Part shown: positions 26,472-34,336 of the stretch, piece after piece
Layout of the letters: the number at the start of each line of letters is the position of its first letter
Numbering within the stretch: the stretch's first letter is position 1
Source of the DNA: Planctomycetia bacterium
GTDB lineage: Bacteria; Planctomycetota; UBA1135; GCA-002686595
Assembly (NCBI GenBank): GCA_005799545.1
Contig: SYGM01000033.1
Coordinates: 1-52,377, forward strand
Direction: 5' to 3'
DNA: 52,377 nucleotides
Notes under the pieces: generated by a model
Databases searched by the model: none
The model's input: only the letters and a program-made list of their open reading frames with translations
Told to the model about the DNA's origin: nothing
Position numbers and translations under genes: made by a program

Positions 26472-26789
26472 ATGTTGTCGCGCGCACTTGGTCCGGCCCT
26501 GCTGCTCCTGCCCCTGTCCGTCGGCTGCGCGAGCCTAACGCACACGCGCACCACCGAGACCTCGGGCACTTTCCTCTCGAGCGGCTGGTGCTTCACGATC
26601 CTCTCGGTCGACATTCCCAAGGGAGCGATCCAGATCGCGCGCGAGAACGCTTCCGATGCCAACCTGCCGAACACTCAGGTGCAGTCCATGGAAGTGACAC
26701 CCAACCTCGGAGGCTTTGACTGGCTGCTCGACATCATCGGGCTGCGCTACGCGAAGATCGAGGGTACCTGGGGCTTCGACGGCAAGTAA
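26472..26789 (+). CDS. Small lipoprotein of unknown function
   Basis: 105-residue exported protein with signal MLSRALGPALLLLPLSVGC (lipid Cys19). The mature part has two hydrophobic strands (GWCFTILSVDIPKGAIQIA and GGFDWLLDIIGLRYAKIEGTWG), a pattern recalled from small TRL-like bacterial lipoproteins. ATG 26472 is chosen at the signal peptide; the longer frame back to 26100 overlaps the kinase gene. Divergent from the kinase with a 66-base gap. Confidence 0.72.
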   Translation: MLSRALGPALLLLPLSVGCASLTHTRTTETSGTFLSSGWCFTILSVDIPKGAIQIARENASDANLPNTQVQSMEVTPNLGGFDWLLDIIGLRYAKIEGTWGFDGK

Positions 26790-26856
26790 CGGATACTGCT
26801 CCCTTTGCCGGGACTCGCCCGATCCGCACTCCTGGACAGGCGAGCCATGGCGGGCC

Positions 26857-27073
26857 TCAGATCGCCAGTCGTCCGCGCCAGGCGATCGCCTCCTCCAGCG
26901 TGTACAGCCGCGAGATGTTGTCGCGCATCCTCGCAATCGTGTGGTTGATGCGAAAAAGCGGATTGGCGCAGTCGCGCGGCCCGTCCGAAGCGACACGACG
27001 GTGGAACACGCCTTGGGGAAAGGCGAGCTGGGCTGACGTGACCGTACGGGCACTCCGGCGACGGGAACGGTTT
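26857..27073 (-). pseudogene. Possible remnant of a transposase-like gene
   Basis: On the minus strand an open stretch without a plausible start reads ...LAFPQGVFHRRVASDGPRD, CANPLFRINHTIARMRD, NISRLYTLEEAIAWRGRLAI, stop. The 'HRRVxSxxPRxxxNPLFxxNxxxxxxRD' pattern recalls the C-terminal part of transposase-like proteins common in planctomycetes. An in-frame TGA closes it upstream near 27075. It looks like a decayed 3' fragment. The identification is from memory and is weak. Confidence 0.35.
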
Positions 27074-27083
27074 CAAGGGTCTA

Positions 27084-27114
27084 CTTGCCGGGTGGTGATG
27101 GGTGTCCCGGCAAG
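27084..27114. repeat. Perfect 9-bp inverted repeat
   Basis: CTTGCCGGG (27084-27092) pairs with CCCGGCAAG (27106-27114) across a 13-base loop. There is no T-run, so it is not a typical intrinsic terminator. It lies just upstream of the gene fragment's open end and may be an operator, a leader hairpin or an element-derived repeat. Confidence 0.6.
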
Positions 27115-27231
27115 AGAACTGACGGTGCCGGCCCGCAGAACTCGCGCTTTTTCTGGAGCTTTGAGACCCGGGACCGGGAGCAGTATCCCCCCCTCGCGAA
27201 GAACAGGAACTCCGGCGACAATTCAGCCCGC

Positions 27232-28620
27232 ATGCTCCCCTACCTGTTGGCCTTGCTGCCCCTCGGCGCACTCCCCGGCACGGGCGGAGATGACTGCAGT
27301 GCGCCGTCCCTGATCGCGGGTTACGGCAACTTTCCGTACGACAATCGCTTCGCCACCACCGGTGCCGATGGTCAGCTCAACTGCCAGTGCTTCGGCTTCG
27401 GCAGCTCCGCGATCGGAGATGATGTCTGGTTCCGCTGGACCGCGCCGACGAGCGGCGTGATCACGGCCTCGCTGTGTTCGAGCGCAGGCCACGACTCGCG
27501 CATGGCGGTCTATGCGGGCGGCAGTTGCCCTACGCAGGCACCGCTGGCCTGCGACGATGACTGGTGCAGCTTCGTGGGCGCATCGCAGGTCTCATGGCAG
27601 GCGAGCGCGGGTGCGACCTATCTGCTGCAGGTGGGCAATTTCCCCGGCGGAGCGGGCGCACTGGGTTCGCTGGCGATCTTTCCCATCAATGTGCCCACCA
27701 ATGACTCGTGTCAGAGCCCGGCGCTGATCTTCGGTCCGGGTCCGCACATCTTCGACAACGGCAGCGCCACGACCGGCAGCGAGGGCCAGTGCGAGAGCCT
27801 GTGCACCTCCGTGCAGACCACGACCATCACCGATGATGTCTGGTTCACCTGGGTCGCGGATTTCGACGGCATCGCGCAGCTCTCCCTGTGCGCCTCCCCC
27901 ATCGACACGCGCTGCGCGGTGTACGCCGGTGCTTCCTGCCCGTTGCCGGGCAGCGCATTGGCCTGTGATGACGATGGCTGCTACTTCGCCGGGCCCTCGC
28001 GCCTGAGCTTCGCGGCGAGCTACGGCTCGACCTATCTGATCCAGATCGGCTGCTTCCCGAGCTCGCCGGGCGGGCAGGGCAGCTTTCTGATCCAGAACAC
28101 CTCGCCCTCGGCGCTCTTCACGCCCGTCTGCGTGCAGGGGCGCTACGGCGTCGGAGCCTGCCCCTGCGCCAACCCGCCGCTGCAGGCGGGCGCTGGCTGC
28201 AACAACTCCTCCGCCACCGGTGGCGCGCTGCTGTCGGCCGCCGGCAGCGCATCGATCGCCAATGACACGCTGCAACTGAACATGACGGGCGGCAAGCCCA
28301 ACGGAGCGACGGTGCTGCTGCAGGGTCGCACGGAACTGAGCCTCCTGAGCGGTTCGGCGGCCTTTGGTCAGGGCCTGCGCTGCGTCGGCGGCAACCTGCT
28401 GCGACTGTATGTCGTGGGCGCCGTCGGCGGCGCCGCGAGCTTCCCGCCCGCAGGCAATCCGAGCATTGTCGCGCGCTCGGGCGCGCTGGGTGATGCGCTG
28501 AACGCCGGTATCACGCGCGTCTACACGAGCTACTACCGCGATCCGATCGTGCTCGGCGGGTGCGCATCCACGCGCACCTTCAACTCATCCAACGGCGGCA
28601 TCGTGCCTTGGTCGCCATGA
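27232..28620 (+). CDS. Secreted two-repeat protein with planctomycete-type C-terminal module
   Basis: 462-residue exported protein; role unknown, probably extracellular. After a short signal peptide (MLPYLLALLPLGALPG) there are two homologous repeats of about 140 residues, each with NDxC/DDCS at the start, GDDVWFRWTAP or TDDVWFTWVAD, and ACDDDWC or ACDDDGC. The last 130 residues (GACPCANPPLQAGAGC..., GQGLRCVGGNLLRL, TSYYRDPIVLGGC, FNSSNGGIVPW) match a C-terminal module recalled from many large secreted planctomycete proteins. Many Cys suggest disulfides. ATG 27232 is chosen at the signal peptide. Confidence 0.83.
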   Translation: MLPYLLALLPLGALPGTGGDDCSAPSLIAGYGNFPYDNRFATTGADGQLNCQCFGFGSSAIGDDVWFRWTAPTSGVITASLCSSAGHDSRMAVYAGGSCPTQAPLACDDDWCSFVGASQVSWQASAGATYLLQVGNFPGGAGALGSLAIFPINVPTNDSCQSPALIFGPGPHIFDNGSATTGSEGQCESLCTSVQTTTITDDVWFTWVADFDGIAQLSLCASPIDTRCAVYAGASCPLPGSALACDDDGCYFAGPSRLSFAASYGSTYLIQIGCFPSSPGGQGSFLIQNTSPSALFTPVCVQGRYGVGACPCANPPLQAGAGCNNSSATGGALLSAAGSASIANDTLQLNMTGGKPNGATVLLQGRTELSLLSGSAAFGQGLRCVGGNLLRLYVVGAVGGAASFPPAGNPSIVARSGALGDALNAGITRVYTSYYRDPIVLGGCASTRTFNSSNGGIVPWSP

Positions 28621-28657
28621 GCGATGCGGCGATGACTCCGCTCGATGCGGCTTCCGA

Positions 28658-29662
28658 TCAGCGTTCGCGCACCGCGATCAGATAGCCGAAGTTGGTGATC
28701 TGCGGCTCGACGATCTCGCCGACCTTCTGCAGCGCCATGCGCTTGAGCACCGGCGATACGAACGGGCCGCGGCGATGGATCCAGCCGAGATCGCCTTGGC
28801 GCGCCATGCCGCCGCGGTCCTCGTTGAACTGCGCCGCGATGTCGGAGAGCCGCTCTCCGGCGCGCAGCCGCGCGACGATCGAGTCGGCGATCGTCTTGGC
28901 CTCCTGCTGGTTGCGGGTCTGGGCCTTCGCTGCGGCTTGGGCGATGTCGAACTGCACGAGGATGCCGCGCATGCGCACCCAGTAGTTTTCGCGCAAAGCC
29001 GGCTCGACCGCATCGAGCGGCACGCGCCGGATCCAATGCCAGTTGGTGGGACCCTGCACCGCTTCGCTGGTGCCGCCGATCGGCAGATCGAAGGCCAGCG
29101 CCTTGAGAAAACGATCCTGCAAGCCGCGCTCGTAGATCGCAAACTGGCCGCCGCGCTGGGCGCTCTCGCGCTCGCAGGACAGCTCCCCGGCCAGCTTGGC
29201 GAAGTCCTCCCCCGCCGCAAGCCGGCGCGTCACCTCGTCGCGGCGCGCTTCGTCTTCGAGTTTGACCTCGATGGTCAGCACCGCGGCATATGTATCCAGG
29301 CGCTGCAGGATGTGATGACCGGCGCTGGTGCGGATCGGGTCGCTGTACTCGCCCACCGGCGCGCGGAAGAGATATCCGTCGAGCGCAGGCTCGAGGATGC
29401 CCGGCGTGAAGTTGCCCAAGATCCCACCAACCTGCTTGTCGGCGGCGCTGGAGTGATCGAGCAGCAGTTCCTGAAAGTCCGCTCCCTTGCGCAGACGCTC
29501 AACCAGCGAGCGGGCCAATTCCTCGTCCCGCTCACTCTGCGGATCATCGGCGATCAGGATGTGGCGCAGCGTGCGCAGCTCGGGCGGACGCTCGTCGAGG
29601 TAGAGCGGTTGAACCAGCAGTGAACCGGGGGCTTGAAGCAGCAGTGCCAGCAACATGAGCAT
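28658..29662 (-). CDS. Multi-domain parvulin-type peptidyl-prolyl isomerase (SurA/PpiC-like)
   Basis: Periplasmic foldase that isomerises prolyl bonds in exported proteins. The 334-residue product starts with a signal (MLMLLALLLQAPGSLL) and has three parvulin-like units: LRHILIADDPQSERDEELA...IRTSAGHHIL, a degenerate middle unit (GGQFAIYERGLQDRFLKALAFDLPIG), and RGILVQFDIAQAA...GDLGWIHRRGPFVSPVLKRMAL. It follows the large carboxypeptidase-regulatory-domain gene with a one-base TGATG overlap, which implies coupled translation. Stop 37 bases from the converging secreted-protein gene. Confidence 0.88.
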   Translation of the reverse strand: MLMLLALLLQAPGSLLVQPLYLDERPPELRTLRHILIADDPQSERDEELARSLVERLRKGADFQELLLDHSSAADKQVGGILGNFTPGILEPALDGYLFRAPVGEYSDPIRTSAGHHILQRLDTYAAVLTIEVKLEDEARRDEVTRRLAAGEDFAKLAGELSCERESAQRGGQFAIYERGLQDRFLKALAFDLPIGGTSEAVQGPTNWHWIRRVPLDAVEPALRENYWVRMRGILVQFDIAQAAAKAQTRNQQEAKTIADSIVARLRAGERLSDIAAQFNEDRGGMARQGDLGWIHRRGPFVSPVLKRMALQKVGEIVEPQITNFGYLIAVRER

Positions 29663-32600
29663 CAGGGCAGGCGGATCTCGAATTCCTGTTCATCGCGGCC
29701 GCTTGCGACCGTGACCTTCTCCCCGGGAGCGCGGGCAAAACCCTTCTGCGCCTCCAGCGTGTACGCACCAGGCAGGTAACGGCCCAGCGTCAGCATGCCG
29801 TCGACGCTGCTGGCCCCCTCGCCCGTGAAAAAGCCGGTCAGCGCGCGTTCGGCACCCGACACGGAAGCCACCTGACCGTCCTTGCCGAGCAGCTGCGCGC
29901 GCGCGCCCTCGACGGGACGGCCGCTCGCATCGACGACGCGCACGCGCACCAGCACGCCCTTTTCAACCACGAGGTCGAGCTCCGTGTCCTTGCCGCGCAC
30001 CAGCTCCACGCCGGACTTCTCGGTGTCGGCGTGATCCTTGGCGCTGACGCTGACCCTGTACTTGCCGGGCGAAAGCCCCGTGACCTCGTAGCGACCGTCC
30101 TTGTCGGCGCGCCCGCGCTCCATCACGCCGCGCGCGCCTTCCTGCAGCACGGTGATGCTGGCCTCCGGCACGAGATTGCCCTGCTTGTCCTTGACGGTGC
30201 CCCGGAGGACGAGCGCGGGAGCCAGTGCGATGTCGATGCCGCGCTCGACGCTGCGCTCATCGACCTCGATGCGGCGGGGGGCCGAGGGCGCGAAGCTCTT
30301 CTTGCCTTCGCCGCCGCGCGGACCGCGCGCGCTCAGCTCGTAGTCGGAGCTGCGCAGGCGCGCGAAGGAGTAGCGCCCCTTGTCGTCGCTGCGCGTGCGC
30401 TGCGCATTGCCATCGCGCGAAATCAGGGAGCCGAGCAGGCCCTGCCCCTCGGGCGCATCGGTGTCGCGCAGCGTCACTTCGGCGCCTGCAATCGGCTCGC
30501 GGGTCATCTCGTCGAGCACCACGCCCTCGATGCCTCCGCGCGGCAGCTCCAGTACGATCTCCAGCTCGGGCGCATCCGGAACTTCCAGTTCCATGCGCAC
30601 CTGCGGGCCGGCCCCGTCGAGGTTGAGCTGGTAGTCGCCTGGCGCAAGGCCGGCGAATTCGAAGTTGCCGTTGGAATCGACGCGCGCCGCCTTGAACTCG
30701 ACACCCAGCATGTTGCTGCCATCGAAGCGCACGGCGGTCACGAGCCCGCGCGTCACCGGCTGGCCCTGATCCACGACCTGCCCGAGGATGCGGCAACCGC
30801 CCGCGGCCGTGTCGACGAGGTCGTAGCGCACGATCTGATCCTCAGGCACGTTCACCAGATCAAAGTTGAGCGTGCCGAAGAAGCTCAAGGGGTTGAGATC
30901 CTCATCGCCGCGCGTCACGACAACGAAATAGCTGCCGGCCGAGACATGCTTGATGGCGTAGTTGCCGGTCTTGTCGGTGGTGCCCTGATAGAGGCCGCCG
31001 GCGTTGGAAACGCCGTTGCCGGCAAAGGCCGCTGGCGAGAAGGCCACCACGATCGAGCCTTCCAACGGCTGACCGAAGCGATTGGTGACCTTGCCCTCGA
31101 TGCCGCCGCCGGAGTGCATGCGCACTTGGACGCCTTCCACGGTCTTGCCCTCGGCGACCTCCAGATCGGCGGATTGCCCCCACGCCCAGTCGCGATGGAA
31201 GGCCTGCACGCGCACGGCCCCGGGATCGACGCCCGGCAATTCGAAGCTGCCATCGCGGCGCGAGAGGACGGCGCGATCGCCGAGCAGTCCCATGTTGGCG
31301 AGGAAGCCGGTCATGCCCGGCGGCACGGTGCTGCCCATCGCGCCGAACGGATCGCCGCCGCCGAAGGGCCCGCGCCGACCGCGCCGACGGGTCTCTTCGC
31401 GCATGCGTGTGGCCGGGCTGTTCTCGAGCTTGCCGTCCGCCGGCAGCGCGACCACCTGCGCGCCGACCACCGGCTTGCCGTCGGGATCGACCACCAGGCC
31501 CTTGAGCGTGCCACCGGGGCGCAGCTTGACGATGACACCCTTCTTGACGGTTCCCGCCGCCACTTCGATGGCATCGATGGCCGTCTCGGGATAGCCGGGC
31601 GCGCTGAAGGACAGCCGCACCTTGCCGGGCTTGAGCGAGTCGATGCGGAAGCGGCCCGCTTCGTCCTCGAAGGGCGTGCCGCCCGAGAAGGGATTGCGAG
31701 CGCCTGGCGCATCGGCCTCTGTGTCCGCGCGATCGCTGGTGGTGATCGAGAAGCTCGGAATGGGCTCGCCCTCCAGTTCATCGATCACGATGCCCTCGAT
31801 CGCGGCGCCGCTCGAGAGCGTCACCGTGATGTCGCTGGACTCCGGCGGACCGTCCTTCGCAGGATCGTAGCGGTATTCGGTCTCGACGAAGCCGAGCTTG
31901 CGGAAGGTCGCGCGCCAAGGCGCGTCACCCGCCACCGGTCCGGCCCAGAAGCGGCCTTCGGCATCGGTCTTGGGCAGCTCGAAGCCCTTGACCGCTTCGG
32001 CCATCATCGGCGCGAAGGAGAAATCGAACTGGAAGTTTCGCCAGTCGACGAGATTCCAGCTGACCTCCACTCCCGAGAGCGGATTGCCCTGCGCATCGAC
32101 CACGCGTCCGCGGAACACCGGACCCCGCGCGAGTTCGATTTCGGGAGCCATCGAGACCGCTTCATCGGCGATCGCCACGCGAGCACCGATCGCCGGCAGG
32201 TGCCCGAAGGCGATGCCGACGATGTCCACTTCGCCCGGCGGCACATGCTCCATCGTGAAGGAGCCGTCCTCCGCCGTGACGCAGTGCGTGCGCTCCAGGA
32301 TCTCCTCCGTGCAGCGCAGGTTGCGCAAGCCGCGCGGGACCGCACCGAGATGCGCGCCCGCCAGCGGCTTGCGTTCGCCAGCGCCGTTTTCAGCCTCGCT
32401 CTTGCCGGGGCCTGAGAAGACGATGCCCTTGATCGATCCGCCGGTGCGCGTGCGCACATCGACGCGCGTGTCCTCGCCCGCGCGCACGCTGATGTCGAGC
32501 GCATGCGATGGCGTGAAGCTCGGGCCGCTCGCCGTGATCTCATAGCCCAGTCCGGGCGGAATGCCCTCGAAGACGAAGCGGCCCTGCTCATCGCACTCGC

Positions 32601-33309
32601 CTTCGAGCTGGCGCAGATCGCCGGACTGCATCGAACTCAGAACCGTGCCCGGTCCCTGCACGAGCATGACCTGTGCGCGCGATGCGGGCTGCTGGTCCGG
32701 TCCGTAGACGGTGCCCAGCACGCGCCCGCCGGAAAACATGCCGATCTCGATCGGACCGCCGGCGCCCGAGGCCAGCACGCGCGCCCGCACCATGCTCTGC
32801 GGGACGTGGTAGGGACCGCGTGCTTCGACGAACCATGTGCCTGTGCGAACCCCCTCGAAGCGGAACTCGCCGCCGGCACCGCTCTGTGCCACCGCGATCG
32901 GCTTGACACGCGCAGCCATCGAACGCATCGAGCTCGACATGCGCAGCAGACGGCCGAAGAAGTTGGCAGTCGCGGGCGGCACGGGCAGCAGATCGACGCG
33001 CACGCCGGAAACGCCCAAGCCGCTCTCCAGATCGATCACGCGACCGGAGAGACGACCATCGCCCGACAGACGCACGCCGACCGGCACGCCCTGAGAACGT
33101 CCGGCGCCGCGCGCGCCATCCGCCCCGGCCAGGGCGGCAGTGCTCTCCAGTGGGGCTGCGGCTGCCTCCTCCGTCAGCGGTGCCTTGCTCGGCTCCACGG
33201 ACAGTTCTGCCGCGGGCGGCGCCTCCGGCCGGCGCAGGAACAGAACTGCGGTGAGGCCCAGCAGGGCCAGAACGACGAGCAGCAGCGGGAGCAGGGTACG
33301 GGGTTGCAT
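29662..33309 (-). CDS. Large exported protein with many carboxypeptidase regulatory-like domains
   Basis: 1215-residue protein with a single N-terminal membrane helix (about 5-25: LLPLLLVVLALLGLTAVLFL) and a Pro/Glu/Ala-rich linker. About ten immunoglobulin-like CarboxypepD_reg/Cna-B-type domains follow, seen as repeated GxVxDxxGxPVxGAxVxL...GxFxFxGLxPGxYxL strings such as GRVIDLESGLGVSGVRV, RVVDAQGNPLSGVEV, LVVDPDGKPVVGAQV and VVDASGRPVEGARAQL. No catalytic domain is recognised; likely a rod-like structural or adhesive protein. ATG 33309 is chosen just before the anchor. It sits four bases after the epimerase stop and overlaps the foldase gene. Confidence 0.9.
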   Translation of the reverse strand: MQPRTLLPLLLVVLALLGLTAVLFLRRPEAPPAAELSVEPSKAPLTEEAAAAPLESTAALAGADGARGAGRSQGVPVGVRLSGDGRLSGRVIDLESGLGVSGVRVDLLPVPPATANFFGRLLRMSSSMRSMAARVKPIAVAQSGAGGEFRFEGVRTGTWFVEARGPYHVPQSMVRARVLASGAGGPIEIGMFSGGRVLGTVYGPDQQPASRAQVMLVQGPGTVLSSMQSGDLRQLEGECDEQGRFVFEGIPPGLGYEITASGPSFTPSHALDISVRAGEDTRVDVRTRTGGSIKGIVFSGPGKSEAENGAGERKPLAGAHLGAVPRGLRNLRCTEEILERTHCVTAEDGSFTMEHVPPGEVDIVGIAFGHLPAIGARVAIADEAVSMAPEIELARGPVFRGRVVDAQGNPLSGVEVSWNLVDWRNFQFDFSFAPMMAEAVKGFELPKTDAEGRFWAGPVAGDAPWRATFRKLGFVETEYRYDPAKDGPPESSDITVTLSSGAAIEGIVIDELEGEPIPSFSITTSDRADTEADAPGARNPFSGGTPFEDEAGRFRIDSLKPGKVRLSFSAPGYPETAIDAIEVAAGTVKKGVIVKLRPGGTLKGLVVDPDGKPVVGAQVVALPADGKLENSPATRMREETRRRGRRGPFGGGDPFGAMGSTVPPGMTGFLANMGLLGDRAVLSRRDGSFELPGVDPGAVRVQAFHRDWAWGQSADLEVAEGKTVEGVQVRMHSGGGIEGKVTNRFGQPLEGSIVVAFSPAAFAGNGVSNAGGLYQGTTDKTGNYAIKHVSAGSYFVVVTRGDEDLNPLSFFGTLNFDLVNVPEDQIVRYDLVDTAAGGCRILGQVVDQGQPVTRGLVTAVRFDGSNMLGVEFKAARVDSNGNFEFAGLAPGDYQLNLDGAGPQVRMELEVPDAPELEIVLELPRGGIEGVVLDEMTREPIAGAEVTLRDTDAPEGQGLLGSLISRDGNAQRTRSDDKGRYSFARLRSSDYELSARGPRGGEGKKSFAPSAPRRIEVDERSVERGIDIALAPALVLRGTVKDKQGNLVPEASITVLQEGARGVMERGRADKDGRYEVTGLSPGKYRVSVSAKDHADTEKSGVELVRGKDTELDLVVEKGVLVRVRVVDASGRPVEGARAQLLGKDGQVASVSGAERALTGFFTGEGASSVDGMLTLGRYLPGAYTLEAQKGFARAPGEKVTVASGRDEQEFEIRLP

Positions 33310-33313
33310 GGGA

Positions 33314-34336
33314 TCAGGGGGCAGGCAGCAGTCCGCGCGAGCGCAGCGTGTCGATGGTAGCGGACAGCACGGATTCGAACGGGGCGGGCTTCCAGCCCAA
33401 TTCCTCCCGGGCTTTACGCGAGTTGAACTCAAGCCGGTGGCCCAGCATCACCAGCGCCTGCGGCGGGGTCAGCTGCAACGGCCGCAGGGCATCCAGCGCG
33501 CGCGCGCCGAGTACCAGCGCCGGCCAGACGGCCTTCGGCACGGCAAAGCGCGGTCCTGCGGCGCCCAGAGAGCGGCACAGGAGGCGAAACAGCTCCAGCG
33601 TCGGCAGGCAGCGCTCCACCAGCAGATAGCGCTCCCCGCGGCGGCCGCGTTCCAGCGCCAGCAGCAGCCCCAATGCCGTGTCATGCACCCCCACCACCGC
33701 GACCGAACCCGGCGGCGCCACGGCAGGCGCGCGGCCCTCCGCGACCTCGCGCAGGAAGCGCACGGTGTTCGACTTGCGATGCGAGGGACCGAACACGGCT
33801 CCGGGGTTGGCGATCACCACGTCCAGCGAGCTGCTCGCCGCGAGCGCCAGCTGCTCAGCCTCGTACTTGGTGCGCATGTAATCGCAGTCGATGCCTGCGC
33901 CGGTGTAGGGCGAGCGCTCATCGAGCTCGCGGCCGTCGGGGCTCGGACCGATCGCGACCACGCTGGACACGTGCAGGAAGCGTCGCACGCGCTCGCGCGC
34001 TGCCGCGCGCAGCATGTGCTGCGTGCCGGTGATGTTGATCCTCTCCTGCAGTTCCCTGTCGCGCGTTGCGTAGGAAATCAGCGCGCCGGAGTGGATCACA
34101 TCGAGGCCGGCGGAGCCCGCCTGCTCGCGTGCCGCCGCCAGCGCGCGGTCCACGCCGGCGCCGTCGACGAGATCACCCGCATGCCAGCGGATCGGCAGGC
34201 CTTCGAGCGGACCGCGATCGGCCCCGGCGCGCGCCAGCGCGTGCAGCACGCGGCCCTGCTCTGCGTAAAGGCGGCACAACTCGACGCCCAGAAAGCCTGT
34301 GGCTCCGGTGACGAACAGATGGGGTTTGGAATTCAT
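33314..34336 (-). CDS. NAD-dependent epimerase/dehydratase (extended SDR)
   Basis: Oxidoreductase of the extended short-chain dehydrogenase family (340 residues), probably acting on a nucleotide sugar, sterol-like or lignan-like substrate. The dinucleotide-binding TGATGFLG lies at residues 10-17, the active-site YMRTK (YxxxK) near 164-168, and the preceding LHVSSVVAIG supplies the Ser. VIANPGAVFGP is the usual strand after the active site. The LTPPQALVMLGHRLEFNSRKAREELGWKP end is typical of the 3-beta-HSD-like/dihydroflavonol reductase-like branch. Start ATG 34336 overlaps the kinase stop (ATGA). Confidence 0.88.
   Translation of the reverse strand: MNSKPHLFVTGATGFLGVELCRLYAEQGRVLHALARAGADRGPLEGLPIRWHAGDLVDGAGVDRALAAAREQAGSAGLDVIHSGALISYATRDRELQERINITGTQHMLRAAARERVRRFLHVSSVVAIGPSPDGRELDERSPYTGAGIDCDYMRTKYEAEQLALAASSSLDVVIANPGAVFGPSHRKSNTVRFLREVAEGRAPAVAPPGSVAVVGVHDTALGLLLALERGRRGERYLLVERCLPTLELFRLLCRSLGAAGPRFAVPKAVWPALVLGARALDALRPLQLTPPQALVMLGHRLEFNSRKAREELGWKPAPFESVLSATIDTLRSRGLLPAP

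Larger units (their letters stand above)
26790..27231. other. Intergenic stretch with a gene fragment and an inverted repeat
   Basis: About 440 bases between two plus-strand genes. It contains a minus-strand gene-like fragment (26857-27073) and a 9-bp inverted repeat (27084-27114), both listed separately. No intact gene or clear promoter is seen. Confidence 0.6.

Noticed and set aside
27084..27114. Intrinsic terminator
   Set aside because: The stem is strong but no T-run follows on either strand, and it is about 300 bases from the nearest upstream stop.
30031..32415. 794-codon open frame on the plus strand opposite the large repeat-domain gene
   Set aside because: Composition (Ala/His/Asp-rich) and lack of motifs indicate a shadow of the 1215-residue protein gene.
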